A model generated the notes under the pieces. That model was not told the origin of the DNA, did not search any database, and saw nothing but the letters and a program-made list of their open reading frames with translations. From Dehalococcoidia bacterium (lineage in GTDB: Bacteria; Chloroflexota; Dehalococcoidia; CAUJGQ01): DNA of 64,000 nucleotides. Numbering within the stretch: position 1 is the stretch's first letter; each line of letters starts with the position of its first letter. This document shows positions 49,323-58,025 of this stretch, piece after piece. The translations under genes and the position numbers were made by a program. The stretch is taken from positions 56,516-120,515 of the forward strand of contig DATGEL010000104.1 in NCBI GenBank assembly GCA_035310145.1, read 5' to 3'.

Positions 49323-49546
49323 GAGTACTTCTTCACGAGGTAGTCGATGTAGCCCTCCCGCGCGTCCCATTCTGGCGGAATGGGAGCGTCTGGCTTTGCC
49401 ATCCCCTTCAGTCCACGGATCGCCTCGGCGCGCTCGGCGGGCGTCGGCTTGGCCTCGCGCAGCGAGCGCTCGACGGCGTCGCGCAGGGCGCGGCGCTCGG
49501 CGACGGTGAGCTTCGGCAGTTGCTCGACGATCTCTTGCAGCGTCAT
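49319..49546 (-). CDS. Antitoxin partner of the PIN toxin
   Basis: A 75-residue protein, mostly helical (TLQEIVEQLPKLTVAERRAL then DAVERSLREA) with a C-terminal aromatic end (WDAREGYIDYLVKKYS) that probably binds the toxin. AAGAGGA lies six bases before ATG 49546. It immediately precedes and overlaps the PIN gene. The DNA-binding part is not a recognisable AbrB or RHH domain. Confidence 0.7.
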   Translation of the reverse strand: MTLQEIVEQLPKLTVAERRALRDAVERSLREAKPTPAERAEAIRGLKGMAKPDAPIPPEWDAREGYIDYLVKKYS

Positions 49547-49598
49547 GGTGCGATCCTCTTGGCCCTCAGTGTAGCGCAGCGCCGAGGTCCGGCCGCGC

Positions 49599-50615
49599 TC
49601 AACCCGCCGCGATCGCCCGTGCCGCAAGCCGCACGCTCTCTTCGATCGAAAAGCCGCTGGTGTTGAGGCGGCGCGGTTCCGGCCAGCGCTCGCAAGCCGC
49701 GTGCTGGGCGCGCACGATCGCGGCGGGCACGCGCTTGCCGCGGTCAGCGCCGCGCTGCAGCAGCTCGGCCAGGTCCGGATGCACGATCAGCAGCCGCCAG
49801 TTCAGGCCGGCGAGCAGCGGCTGCCAGAGCGTGGTGAAGGGCGCCGGCTCGAAGACGTCGTCGATCGCCACGTCGTAGCCGGATTCGAGGAACGGGCGGG
49901 CCGCCGCGATGCAGGCCCGCACGCTGAGCACATACTGCTCGCCGGCAAGGTCGGAGGGCGCCAGCGGGTCGGCGCGGCCCTGGACGATCAGCTCCCGCAT
50001 GCCGTCGAGCTGCAGGTGCAGGGCGCGCGGGCGCGTGGCGCACCAGCCGGACGCGATCGTGCTCTTGCCGCCGCCGGCGGCGCCGCCGAAGAGCGCCAGC
50101 AGGCCGCCTTCGGGCCGAGGCATTTCTGGCCGCAGGCGGCGGCGCATCTCGGCGGAGACGATGCCGAAGCCCGCACGCTCCTCGTAGTTGTAGGTCGTGT
50201 AGCCGAGGCCTTCGTAGAGGCGGATGTTCGCGGGCAGGCTGAGCCGCGCACCAAGCCGCACCTCGGGCAGACCCAGCCCCAGCGCCCGCTCCTCCAGCCA
50301 GCGCACGATCTGCCCGGCGATGCCCCGGCGACGATGGGCCGGCAGCACCGCCAGCCGGCCGAAGTAGAGAAAGCCGCCGGCGGGGTCGCATTCGTAGCGG
50401 GCGCAGGCCACCGCCTCGCCTCCTAGGGAGGCGATCACACCGCCGCCGTGTGCCAGATCGCGGCGCACGTCCGCCAGCGCCTCGCTGAAGACGCCGCTGG
50501 GCGGCACCAGCGTCAGCCGGTACTCCGCGTACGCGGCCAGCGTCACCGCGGCCACGGTCTCGGCATCGCTCGGCGTCGTCTCGCTGAGCGTGAGGGTGAG
50601 CGGCGGCTCACTCAT
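49599..50615 (-). CDS. GNAT acetyltransferase fused to a P-loop kinase domain
   Basis: A 338-residue fusion. Residues about 1-155 are a GNAT domain with the acetyl-CoA motif FGRLAVLPAHRRRGIAGQIV. Residues about 170-338 are a P-loop kinase (AAA_33/chloramphenicol phosphotransferase-like) with Walker A FGGAAGGGKSTIAS, Lys184, and Walker B-like YDVAIDDVFEPAP. Both halves act on small molecules, so the protein may acetylate and phosphorylate the same or related substrates, perhaps an antibiotic or a metabolite. The start is uncertain between ATG 50615 and ATG 50624. It stands alone. Confidence 0.8.
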   Translation of the reverse strand: MSEPPLTLTLSETTPSDAETVAAVTLAAYAEYRLTLVPPSGVFSEALADVRRDLAHGGGVIASLGGEAVACARYECDPAGGFLYFGRLAVLPAHRRRGIAGQIVRWLEERALGLGLPEVRLGARLSLPANIRLYEGLGYTTYNYEERAGFGIVSAEMRRRLRPEMPRPEGGLLALFGGAAGGGKSTIASGWCATRPRALHLQLDGMRELIVQGRADPLAPSDLAGEQYVLSVRACIAAARPFLESGYDVAIDDVFEPAPFTTLWQPLLAGLNWRLLIVHPDLAELLQRGADRGKRVPAAIVRAQHAACERWPEPRRLNTSGFSIEESVRLAARAIAAG

Positions 50616-50920
50616 ACGCGGCATCGCTCCCGGCAGCTTCGGGCGGCGCAGGTCGGCGGCGCAGCGTCGCTGGCCATCGATCGCGAGCGTAGCGCAGCGG
50701 CCGCGCGCTTCACACGCGATCTGTGAACGGCTTGACGGAATCCGCGCCGGGACGATGACACACTTCAGGGCATCAGGACGCGTTGCGCTCGCGCAACGAG
50801 CCAGCGGCGGCGGGACGTTACTCCTCGCAAGGAAGCGCCCGCGGCGGCCGTCCACGTTTTGCAAGGGGTGAAGTTCGACATGCGACATGCGACATGCGAC
50901 ATGGGACAAAGGAGACGCGG
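50616..50920. other. Gene-free interval with a hairpin
   Basis: About 305 bases between the divergent GNAT-kinase and 37-residue genes. It contains a perfect hairpin CGTTGCGC/GCGCAACG (50781-50798) and the CGACATG array at 50876-50903. A weak TTGACG at 50732 has no good partner. Confidence 0.45.
50876..50903. repeat. CGACATG heptamer tandem array, four copies
   Basis: Four perfect copies of CGACATG end to end, followed by GGGACA. Eighteen bases later begins the 37-residue gene, with AAAGGAG in between. This is the same kind of heptanucleotide tandem repeat as the GGGAACA array at mutS. Confidence 0.85.
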
Positions 50921-51034
50921 ATGCCCGATCTGATGATCTACGTGCAGGTACTCGAACGGCAGCATGCCCGGCGCCATGGCGGGCTGCTGCACCGCCTCGG
51001 CCGGCGTCTGCGCCGGGTGCTGCGGGTCGTTTAA
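50921..51034 (+). CDS. 37-residue basic peptide
   Basis: Starts ATG 50921 with AAGGAG six bases upstream, an excellent ribosome binding site. The peptide begins MPDLMIYVQVLERQHARRHG and ends in an amphipathic, strongly basic helix (LHRLGRRLRRVLRVV). It has seven or more Arg/His residues in the last 20. This composition is like a cationic membrane-active peptide or an RNA-binding peptide. No homologue recognised. Confidence 0.5.
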   Translation: MPDLMIYVQVLERQHARRHGGLLHRLGRRLRRVLRVV

Positions 51035-51113
51035 GCGCGGCGGGGCCGGCCCGGCGGAACGGGCCTCTCGTTCGAGGATACGGGCGTGCCGGCGGCGCGG
51101 CACGCCTTCGGCG

Positions 51114-51821
51114 CTACAGGGCGATCAGGCCGCGGCGAGCGCCGATGCGCACCGCCTCCGTGCGGCTGGCGGCGTCGAGCTTGGAGAGCACCGAGCCGAC
51201 GTGGAACTTCACGGTGTGGTCGCTGATGCCGAGCCGTCGCGCGATCGCCTTGTTGGGAATGCCCTCCGCCAGCAGCGCCAGCACCTCCAGCTCCCGCGCC
51301 GTCAGCTCTTCGACGCCCTCGCCCGCGGGGGCGCTGCGCACGCCCACGGCGGGCAGGAACAACCCCGGCGCCAGCGCCGGGTGCAACACGCTGAGGCCGG
51401 CGTGCACGGTGCGCACCGCCATCACCAGCTCGGCCGCATCGACTTCGCGCGGCAGGTAGCCCCAGGGCCGCGGCGCCAGGCGGGCGAGCACGCGGGCATC
51501 GTCCGGCGCCGGGCCGAGCAGGACGACGGCCGCGGCCGTGTGCTCCTCAACCTCGGGGCCAAACCACTCCAGCACCTCAAGCGCCGGCAGATCCGCAACC
51601 AGCACGTCAAGACGCGCCGCGGCGAGCGATTCCAGTGAGGACGCCTCGCTCAGCACCTCCAGCCCCGCGTCCGCGTGCAGCAGCACGCGCAGGCCCGCGC
51701 GCACGCTGGGGTAGGGCGAGACGACGCCAACGCCGATCGGCTCCCCGGCGGCAGCCGCGCCGTGTGGCGGCGGCAACTCCGTGATGCCCGCCACCTGCGG
51801 CAGTTCGAGATCCTTCACCAT
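51114..51821 (-). CDS. LuxR/NarL-type regulator with atypical receiver
   Basis: A 235-residue protein with the length and layout of a response regulator. The receiver half keeps an Asp at the phosphorylation position (DVLVADLPAL) but has Ser-Pro-Tyr-Pro where the acidic pair should be (VGVVSPYPSVRAGLR) and Pro-Arg in place of the switch Lys (GYLPREVDAAEL). The DNA-binding helix-turn-helix is intact (LTARELEVLALLAEGIPNKA, then ISDHTVKFHVGSVLSKLDA). It is therefore probably phosphorylation-independent. No kinase is adjacent. ATG 51821 chosen; an in-frame TTG lies four codons upstream. Confidence 0.85.
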   Translation of the reverse strand: MVKDLELPQVAGITELPPPHGAAAAGEPIGVGVVSPYPSVRAGLRVLLHADAGLEVLSEASSLESLAAARLDVLVADLPALEVLEWFGPEVEEHTAAAVVLLGPAPDDARVLARLAPRPWGYLPREVDAAELVMAVRTVHAGLSVLHPALAPGLFLPAVGVRSAPAGEGVEELTARELEVLALLAEGIPNKAIARRLGISDHTVKFHVGSVLSKLDAASRTEAVRIGARRGLIAL

Positions 51822-51903
51822 CGCCTCAACCAACCGAAGCCGGGAGCGGCGGACGGCCCTTCAGCGAGCCCCGCCGTCTCGCCGCCCTCCGGCTCTGCCG
51901 CGC

Positions 51904-52806
51904 TCAGCCGCGCTCGCCGATCGTCACGTTCAGCTCGCGCACGTCGCCGCCGCGCAGCACTTTGAGCGGCAGCGACTGGCCGATACGCTCGCCGCCGAGC
52001 TGAGCCTGCAGATCGTCCGTGTCCTTCACGGCAGCGCCCGCCAGTCCCACCAGGATATCGCCCACGAGCAGGCCACCCTTCTCCGCCGGTCCGCCGGCCT
52101 CGGTGCCCACGATCAGCAGGCCGTTGCTCTGACCCTCGAGCTTGCCCGCCAACGCGTCCGGCAGGCGCAGCGGCTGGCTGCTGATGCCGAGGAAGCCGCG
52201 GCGCACCTTGCCATGCTGCACGAGCTGACCCACAACGCGCTGCACCGTGGCAACCGAGAGCGTGAGCCCGCCGCCGCGCGAAAGCCCCGTGGTGTTGAGG
52301 CCGAGCATCGCGCCCGAGGCGTCGATCAGGGGACCGCCGCTGAAGCCCGGATACATCGTGGCGTCGGTGCGGATGACGCCCTCAAGCTGACCGCCGCGCC
52401 AGGTGCGCGCGGGCCCGCTCACGGAGCTGACCACGCCCAGCGAGACCACGGGCCCGCCCGCGCCCGGCCGGCCCACCGCCAGCACGATCGTGCCGGGCCG
52501 CGCCGCGCCGCCGAGCGCCAATGGCGCCGGGGCGGTGCCGTCGGGCCGCAGCACGGCCAGATCCGTGCCGGCGTCGCGGCCCACCAGCTTCGCGGCAACG
52601 CGCTTGCCGTCCGGCAGGCCGATGCCGATCTCCTCCTCCTGCTCGATCACATGGTCCGCGGTGACGATCACGCCGCCGGTGAAGGCGACGCCGCTGGCCG
52701 GCTGGCGCCGCCGCGCGTGCACGCTGACGATGCCGGCCGCCGCGCGTTCCACCGCCGCGGCGAGCGCGTCGGAGAAGGCGCTGAGCGTGTTTCCTGGTTC
52801 TGCCAT
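51904..52806 (-). CDS. HtrA-like trypsin/PDZ serine protease without signal peptide
   Basis: A 300-residue protease. The chymotrypsin-fold triad is His52 (VTADHVIE), Asp82 (GTDLAVLRP) and Ser156 (YPGFSGGPL). A PDZ domain follows (about 205-295: GLLIVGTEAGGPAEKGGLLV). No signal peptide or membrane anchor precedes the catalytic domain, so it may be cytoplasmic or the anchor was lost. ATG 52806 has GGAGG seven bases upstream; the longer frame lacks support. HtrA proteins degrade misfolded proteins. Confidence 0.9.
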   Translation of the reverse strand: MAEPGNTLSAFSDALAAAVERAAAGIVSVHARRRQPASGVAFTGGVIVTADHVIEQEEEIGIGLPDGKRVAAKLVGRDAGTDLAVLRPDGTAPAPLALGGAARPGTIVLAVGRPGAGGPVVSLGVVSSVSGPARTWRGGQLEGVIRTDATMYPGFSGGPLIDASGAMLGLNTTGLSRGGGLTLSVATVQRVVGQLVQHGKVRRGFLGISSQPLRLPDALAGKLEGQSNGLLIVGTEAGGPAEKGGLLVGDILVGLAGAAVKDTDDLQAQLGGERIGQSLPLKVLRGGDVRELNVTIGERG

Positions 52807-53059
52807 GGTGCTTCCTCCAGCGGCGCCCGGCCTCCGCGGGCAGGCGCCGTCTCGTTGTACGGCAAGCGTAGGCGCGGCGCTGGCGCCGCTCATACGCCCG
52901 GATCGGCAGACCATCACCCGGCCGAACGGCTAGCTGGTCGCGGCCGCGCTCCCGTCCGCGCCGGCGGATTCGCCGCACGGTCCGGCGTGACGGCGCTGGA
53001 ACCGCCGCCCGGGCGGGCGCACAGGGCCGGAACCAGCCGGGCGCGCACAAGTGTTGGCA

Positions 53060-53075
53060 ACATAACCGTTTATGT
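53060..53075. promoter_or_regulatory. Perfect AT-rich palindrome upstream of the hydrolase
   Basis: ACATAA (53060-53065) and TTATGT (53070-53075) around CCGT. It lies about 80 bases before the hydrolase start in an AT-rich patch and could be an operator. Confidence 0.35.
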
Positions 53076-53156
53076 GGGTGATTCCGTATGGCGCGGAGTA
53101 TGGCAACTGAGTTACAACGTGGATACGTTTACACCAGAAGGTGGGTGAGGCGGGCG

Positions 53157-53906
53157 ATGGTCGCGATGCGCGGCGCCCCGATCGAGGTTCCCTATGCTGA
53201 ATCAAAGACGGCGCGCCCACCGTTGGGCGGCGAAAGCGCCGCCGGCCTCGAGCTTGCCTGCCTGCTGAGCAGCCCCGTCTATCTCGGCGTCGGCGTGCCC
53301 CGGGGCGACGGCCGCACTGTGCTGGTGCTGCCCGGCTTCCTCGGCAACGATGAATACCTGCGCCCGTTGCGCGGCTGGCTGCAGCGCGTCGGCTACGAAC
53401 CGCGGGCCTCGGGCATTGTCTTCAACTTCGGCACCCCCTCCTCGCTGATCGCCCAGCTATTGCGCCGCGCCGAGTTCGTGGCGGGCGGCGAGCGGCTGAC
53501 GCTGATCGGCCATAGTCTGGGCGGCATCTTCGCTCGCGCCGTGGCCGTGATGCGGCCCGACCTGGTCTCGCACGTCATCACGCTCGGCTCGCCGCTGCAG
53601 GGCAACCCGCGCGCGGCCTCGCATCCGCTGGTGGCAAGCCTGGGCAACCTCTTGCTGACCGAGCGCGGCGGCATGCGTGCCAACGACGCCCTCGAAGCCG
53701 CGCTGCTCGACGTGGCGCTGCCGCAAGACGTGCGCATCTCCTGCTTCTACAGCCAAAGCGACGCCGTGGTCGACTGGCGCGCCTGCATCGATCGCGACCC
53801 GCGGGCGCAGGGGATTGAAGTCCACGGCACGCACTGCGGTCTGGTCTGGAACCGCGAGGTCTATCAGAAGCTCGCTATCCTGCTCGCCTCCACGCCGCGG
53901 GGCTAG
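53157..53906 (+). CDS. Alpha/beta hydrolase
   Basis: A 249-residue hydrolase. The nucleophile is Ser120 in LIGHSLGGIFA; the oxyanion region is VLVLPGFLGNDEYLRPLRGW. A catalytic His is expected in GTHCGLVWN near the end and the acid in YSQSDAVVDW. The pattern recalls lipase-like or PGAP1-like hydrolases acting on esters. No signal peptide. The ATG at 53157, with GAGG six bases before, was chosen over two upstream ATGs. Confidence 0.8.
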   Translation: MVAMRGAPIEVPYAESKTARPPLGGESAAGLELACLLSSPVYLGVGVPRGDGRTVLVLPGFLGNDEYLRPLRGWLQRVGYEPRASGIVFNFGTPSSLIAQLLRRAEFVAGGERLTLIGHSLGGIFARAVAVMRPDLVSHVITLGSPLQGNPRAASHPLVASLGNLLLTERGGMRANDALEAALLDVALPQDVRISCFYSQSDAVVDWRACIDRDPRAQGIEVHGTHCGLVWNREVYQKLAILLASTPRG

Positions 53907-53944
53907 CGCCCGTCAGGCAGCGCACACTGAAACGCCGATCTACC

Positions 53945-54859
53945 TCAGGCTGCGGGCGTGCTGCCGGCTGCGGCAAGGCGGCGCTTCGCTTCCTCGTAGA
54001 CGTCCGGCCGCAGAGGACCGGCCTGGGCGGCGGCCAGATTCTCGAGCAGGTGCTCCGGGTTCAGCGTGCCCACGATCGTCGTATCGAGCTGCGGATGCGA
54101 AAGCGTGAAGCGCAGCATGAACGCCTGCCGGCTCATGCCTTCCAGCAAGTCGTCGAGCTGCGCCTGCTCCCAGGTCCGCGCGGCGTCGGACGCCTGCCCC
54201 TCGGCCGAGACGGCGCCGCGGGCCACACCGCCGCGGATCACGATGCCCGCGCCCGCCTCGCCCGCGCGCGTCACGACCGCCTCGTGCTGCCGGTCCGTCG
54301 CTGAATAGGGAATCTGGAAGACGTCGAAGACGCCCATATCGACGTGCTGCTCGATGTTCGGCAGCGTTGAGGACATGCCGAGGAAGCGGATCTTGCCCTC
54401 GCGCTGCAGGTCGCGCAATGTCTCGATCGCGCCTTGCTGCGCCAGCGTCTCCGCCGAGGGCGAGGCGTGGAACTGTACCACGTCGAGATAGTCCGTCTTC
54501 ATCCGCGCCAGGCTCTGGTTCACGCCGGCGATGATGTTTTCGCGGCTGAAGTCGTGCGGGTTGCGCTGCCCGGCCGGCGCCGGCGGCGCGCCCACGAGGC
54601 AGCCGCACTTGCTCGCCAGGAAATACTCGCCGCGGCGCCCGGCGATGAACTGCCCGATGAACTCCTCGCTCTGGCCGTAGTCGATCGAGGTGTCGATGTA
54701 GTTGATGCCCGCATCCAGCACGGCGTTGAGCACCGTCTGCGCCTGATCCGGCTGCACCGGCCGGCCGCGCGGCGCCCCACGCAGCTCCATCGCGCCGAAG
54801 CCCAGCGCCGTTACGCGCAGGCCCGTGCGGCCCAGTTGACAGGTCGGCAGGTCCGCCAT
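53945..54859 (-). CDS. Aldo/keto reductase
   Basis: A 304-residue NADPH-dependent TIM-barrel reductase. The catalytic set is Asp in NYIDTSIDYGQS, Tyr in the same run, Lys in LASKCG and His in VVQFHAS. The cofactor region is HPQLDTTIVGTLNPEHLLENL. It reduces an aldehyde or ketone; the substrate is unknown. An in-frame GTG two codons upstream is a possible start. Confidence 0.9.
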   Translation of the reverse strand: MADLPTCQLGRTGLRVTALGFGAMELRGAPRGRPVQPDQAQTVLNAVLDAGINYIDTSIDYGQSEEFIGQFIAGRRGEYFLASKCGCLVGAPPAPAGQRNPHDFSRENIIAGVNQSLARMKTDYLDVVQFHASPSAETLAQQGAIETLRDLQREGKIRFLGMSSTLPNIEQHVDMGVFDVFQIPYSATDRQHEAVVTRAGEAGAGIVIRGGVARGAVSAEGQASDAARTWEQAQLDDLLEGMSRQAFMLRFTLSHPQLDTTIVGTLNPEHLLENLAAAQAGPLRPDVYEEAKRRLAAAGSTPAA

Positions 54860-55084
54860 CGCCACACCCCGCTTCGTTTGGTGGTTTCAAGACCGGCCCG
54901 CGGCTTGCGCCTGAGCGTCGCTATGGCAGCGCATCTCCGGACTTGAAACCAGGTCTCACTCGCGCGCCGCCGGCCCGAGCGCCGCGCCGCACGCCCTCTA
55001 TCCTAGCGCGAGTGAGCCGCGGCGGGGGCGTGTATAGTCAGTGCCGCGGGCTCCCTCAGGGAGCAGAGCGCGAGAGGAGACGCG

Positions 55085-55504
55085 ATGACCACTCCAGAAA
55101 CCGGCGCCGCGGCGTCACGGCTGCTGGTGCAGCCCGCGGCCGAGGTCGCCGAGCGGCAGTCGCGCGGCGAGCTGCGCGTGCGCCAGATTTTCCAGGCCGA
55201 GACGGCCGGCTTCGAAAGCTCGCTCTCATTCGTGCTCTGGAACCGCATTCCCGCCGGCGGCGCCAACGAGCTGCACGTGCACGAGGACATCGAGAAGGTC
55301 TACTACTTCCTCCAGGGTCAGGGCGAGGTCGCCTGCGGGCCGTGGCAGCGCGGCGTGAACGCGGGTGACTTTCTCTTCTTCCCGGCCGCGATTCCGCACA
55401 TGGTGCGCAACACGGGTATGGAGGACCTGCAGTTCGTCGTCGTTGCGGCGAAGACCATGGGCACGCCGCGCGGCCTGGACGGAGCGCCGGCAGCCGGAGA
55501 CTGA
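55085..55504 (+). CDS. Cupin-domain protein
   Basis: A 139-residue single cupin. Motif 1 is GGANELHVHEDIEKVYYFLQ, with the two His and Glu that hold the metal, and motif 2 is AGDFLFFPAAIPHMVRN, with the third His. It may be a dioxygenase, isomerase or metal-binding regulator. GAGAGGAG lies five bases before the ATG, and a TATAGT -10-like element is at 55033-55038. No operon partner. Confidence 0.88.
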   Translation: MTTPETGAAASRLLVQPAAEVAERQSRGELRVRQIFQAETAGFESSLSFVLWNRIPAGGANELHVHEDIEKVYYFLQGQGEVACGPWQRGVNAGDFLFFPAAIPHMVRNTGMEDLQFVVVAAKTMGTPRGLDGAPAAGD

Positions 55505-55601
55505 GCCGCCGGCAGCCTGCCGGCGCAAGAGAAATCCCCGCACCCGACATACGATCGCCCGATGCAGTTCGCCTGAAACGGGTACTCTGTATGCGGTGTT
55601 T

Positions 55602-57914
55602 GTGAACCTGCGCCTCCGTGAGCCGGTGCAGCGCCGCGCGCGTGGCCGTCTCGCCGCCCGCCATCTCGCGGCGGCCGGCGGCCGGCCGGCGTGGCAATAC
55701 CGACTGGTGCTCGTGGCCGCGCTCATGGCGCTCACGCTCGCCGGCGCAGCGCCGGCCGCGGCCGATGTTCCGCTGGCGCCCTTGCACGCGGCGATGCGCG
55801 CCGCCGCGCTGGCCGCGGGCGACGCCGCCGAGCGCAACGGCGACTACGACGCCGCGCAGGCGCAGTACCAGGCGCTCGCCTCCTCGCCCGATCCCGCCAC
55901 CAGCGCCGCCGGCAACCTTGCGCTGGGACGCCTGCTGGAACGCTGGGGCAAGCCGTCCGCGGCGCTGGCGCCGCTGCGCGCGGCCATGGCCCACTTCGGC
56001 AACACGAGCAGCCAACCGGACGGTCTGCACACCGCCTTCCTGATCGGCGAGGCGCAGCTTGACCTGAAGCAGTACCCGGGCGCGGCCGCGTCGTTCCAGG
56101 TCTACCTGGCCGGCGGCGGAGCGGCGGCGGGCGAGGCGGCGATCGAGCGGGCCGCCGCCTTGCACGGCGACGGCGACGATGCGGGCGCGCTGGCCGCGCT
56201 GGCGCAGCCGCTGCAGGCTTCATCGCTCGCCGTCCGCCGCGCCGCGCTCGGCGCCGCGAGCCGCCCGCTGGAGCTGCTTGGCCAGCCCGCCGCCGCCGCG
56301 GCCGACCAACTGGCGCTCGCGGCCGTCCAGACATCGGCCCGACGGCGGGTCGAGGCGCTGAACGAGGCGGGGCGGCTCTTCGCCCTCGCGGGCGACGACG
56401 CGGGCGCGATTTCGGCGCTGCAGAGCGTCGTACAGGGCTATCCCGGCGTGCCGGCAGCGGCCAACTCGCTCGATCGGTTGGACGCGCTTGGCGCCGCCAT
56501 CGATCCGGTCCAGCGGGCGCTGGTGCTCTACGGCGCCCGCCGCGATGACGACGCGCACGCCGCCTTCCTACAACTGCTCGACGACAACCCGGCCGGCCAT
56601 CTCGCGGCGCTGGCCAACTACTATCTCGGCCGCATCGCCGACCGCAACGACCGCAACGACACGGCGCTGGCGGACTACGCCGACGCCTATGCGGCCGAAC
56701 CCACGGGCGCGCTCGCGCCCGCCGCCCTCTGGTACCAGGCGCAACTGCTGCGCTTTCTCAGTCGATACGACGAGGCGCGTACCGTCTACACGCGCCTGGC
56801 GCAGCAGTTTCCGCTGGACGCGAACGCGGCCGACGCCGCCTTCGCGGGCGGGCTGATGGCCTATCTGGCCGGTGACGAAGCCGGCGCCACGGCGATCTGG
56901 GCGCCGATCGCCCGCGCCGCATCCGGCGGCGACGCGGCGCGGGCCGGACTCTGGCTGGCGAAGCTCGCCCTGGCGCACGGCGACACCGCCGGAGCAAGCG
57001 CCGCGGCCGCCCGCGCGCAGGCGGCGCAGCCCACGGGCTACTTCGGCCTGCGCGCTGCGCTGCTGGCCGCGGGCGGCAGCGTGCGCCCGGCCGGCGGCCC
57101 CGTCGCCGCGCCCGCCGCCGACTGGGGCGCCGTCGAAGCCTGGCTGGCGAGCCGCTTCGGTCCGGAAGACCCGGCGCCCTTCCGCGCTGTGCAGACGACG
57201 CAGGACTGGGCCGAGGGCATGGAACTGGACGCCCTCGGCTGGCAAACCACGCCCGGCGACATGCTCGGCGCGGCGCTCGCAGGCATGGCGACGCAGCCCT
57301 GGGCGCTGTACCGCGCCGCGCGGGCCTTCGCCGATCGCGGCCGTACGGCGCTTGCAATCGAAGCGGCAACGGATCTGCTGCGCCTGGCGGGGCTGCAGCC
57401 GGGCGGACCGCTGGACGCGCCGCCCACGCTGCTGCACCTGGCCTATCCGATCGATTATGTCGAGCTGATGAATCAGGATGGGGCGGAGGCCGGGCTCGAC
57501 CCGCTGCTGCTGATGGCGGTCACGCGCCAGGAGAGCGCCTTCGACCCCGCGGCTGGCTCGACCGCGGGCGCACAGGGCTTGCTGCAGCTTGTGCCGGCCA
57601 CGGCGCAGGACGTGGCCGGCACGCTGGGCCTGCCCGCGCTCGCGGCGGGTGACCTGCAACGGCCGCTGATCAACCTGCGGCTGGGCGCCGCCTATCTCGC
57701 GCAGCAACTGCGCGCGGCCGGCGGCGACTTCCAGCAGATGCTCGCCGCCTACAACGCCGGCGGCCGCAACGCGGCGCGCTGGGCGCAGCAGGCCGGCGGC
57801 GACGCCGACCGCTTCTACGAGGCGGTCGACTTCGCTGAAACGCGGCTCTACCTACGCCTCGTTGGCCAGAACTATGCGGTCTACCAGTTGCTCTACCGCG
57901 GCGGTGGGCACTGA
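55602..57914 (+). CDS. Soluble lytic murein transglycosylase (Slt70-like) with TPR repeats
   Basis: A 770-residue exported protein. A signal-like segment (RLVLVAALMALTLAGAAPAA) comes after a long basic N-terminus. Most of the protein is alpha-helical TPR-type repeats. The C-terminal SLT domain has catalytic Glu644 in TRQESAFDP, GLLQLVP and AYNAGG. It cleaves peptidoglycan glycan strands without water, in the periplasm or wall. The start is uncertain: GTG 55602 or GTG 55596, both with weak ribosome binding sites; an internal start nearer the signal segment is possible. Confidence 0.88.
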   Translation: MNLRLREPVQRRARGRLAARHLAAAGGRPAWQYRLVLVAALMALTLAGAAPAAADVPLAPLHAAMRAAALAAGDAAERNGDYDAAQAQYQALASSPDPATSAAGNLALGRLLERWGKPSAALAPLRAAMAHFGNTSSQPDGLHTAFLIGEAQLDLKQYPGAAASFQVYLAGGGAAAGEAAIERAAALHGDGDDAGALAALAQPLQASSLAVRRAALGAASRPLELLGQPAAAAADQLALAAVQTSARRRVEALNEAGRLFALAGDDAGAISALQSVVQGYPGVPAAANSLDRLDALGAAIDPVQRALVLYGARRDDDAHAAFLQLLDDNPAGHLAALANYYLGRIADRNDRNDTALADYADAYAAEPTGALAPAALWYQAQLLRFLSRYDEARTVYTRLAQQFPLDANAADAAFAGGLMAYLAGDEAGATAIWAPIARAASGGDAARAGLWLAKLALAHGDTAGASAAAARAQAAQPTGYFGLRAALLAAGGSVRPAGGPVAAPAADWGAVEAWLASRFGPEDPAPFRAVQTTQDWAEGMELDALGWQTTPGDMLGAALAGMATQPWALYRAARAFADRGRTALAIEAATDLLRLAGLQPGGPLDAPPTLLHLAYPIDYVELMNQDGAEAGLDPLLLMAVTRQESAFDPAAGSTAGAQGLLQLVPATAQDVAGTLGLPALAAGDLQRPLINLRLGAAYLAQQLRAAGGDFQQMLAAYNAGGRNAARWAQQAGGDADRFYEAVDFAETRLYLRLVGQNYAVYQLLYRGGGH

Positions 57915-58025
57915 GCACCGCGCCGGCTGCGCCGCTCTGCCGGAAGCCTTCTGCCGGGCGCCGGACCTCATGGAGGCGCTCTGTGGTTCATGGCCTCGCG
58001 CCGATGCGACCTCCGGCGCCGCTCC

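Noticed and set aside
50876..50903. CRISPR-like array
   Set aside because: Units are 7 bases with no spacers, so it is a tandem repeat, not CRISPR; the same applies to 59347-59385.
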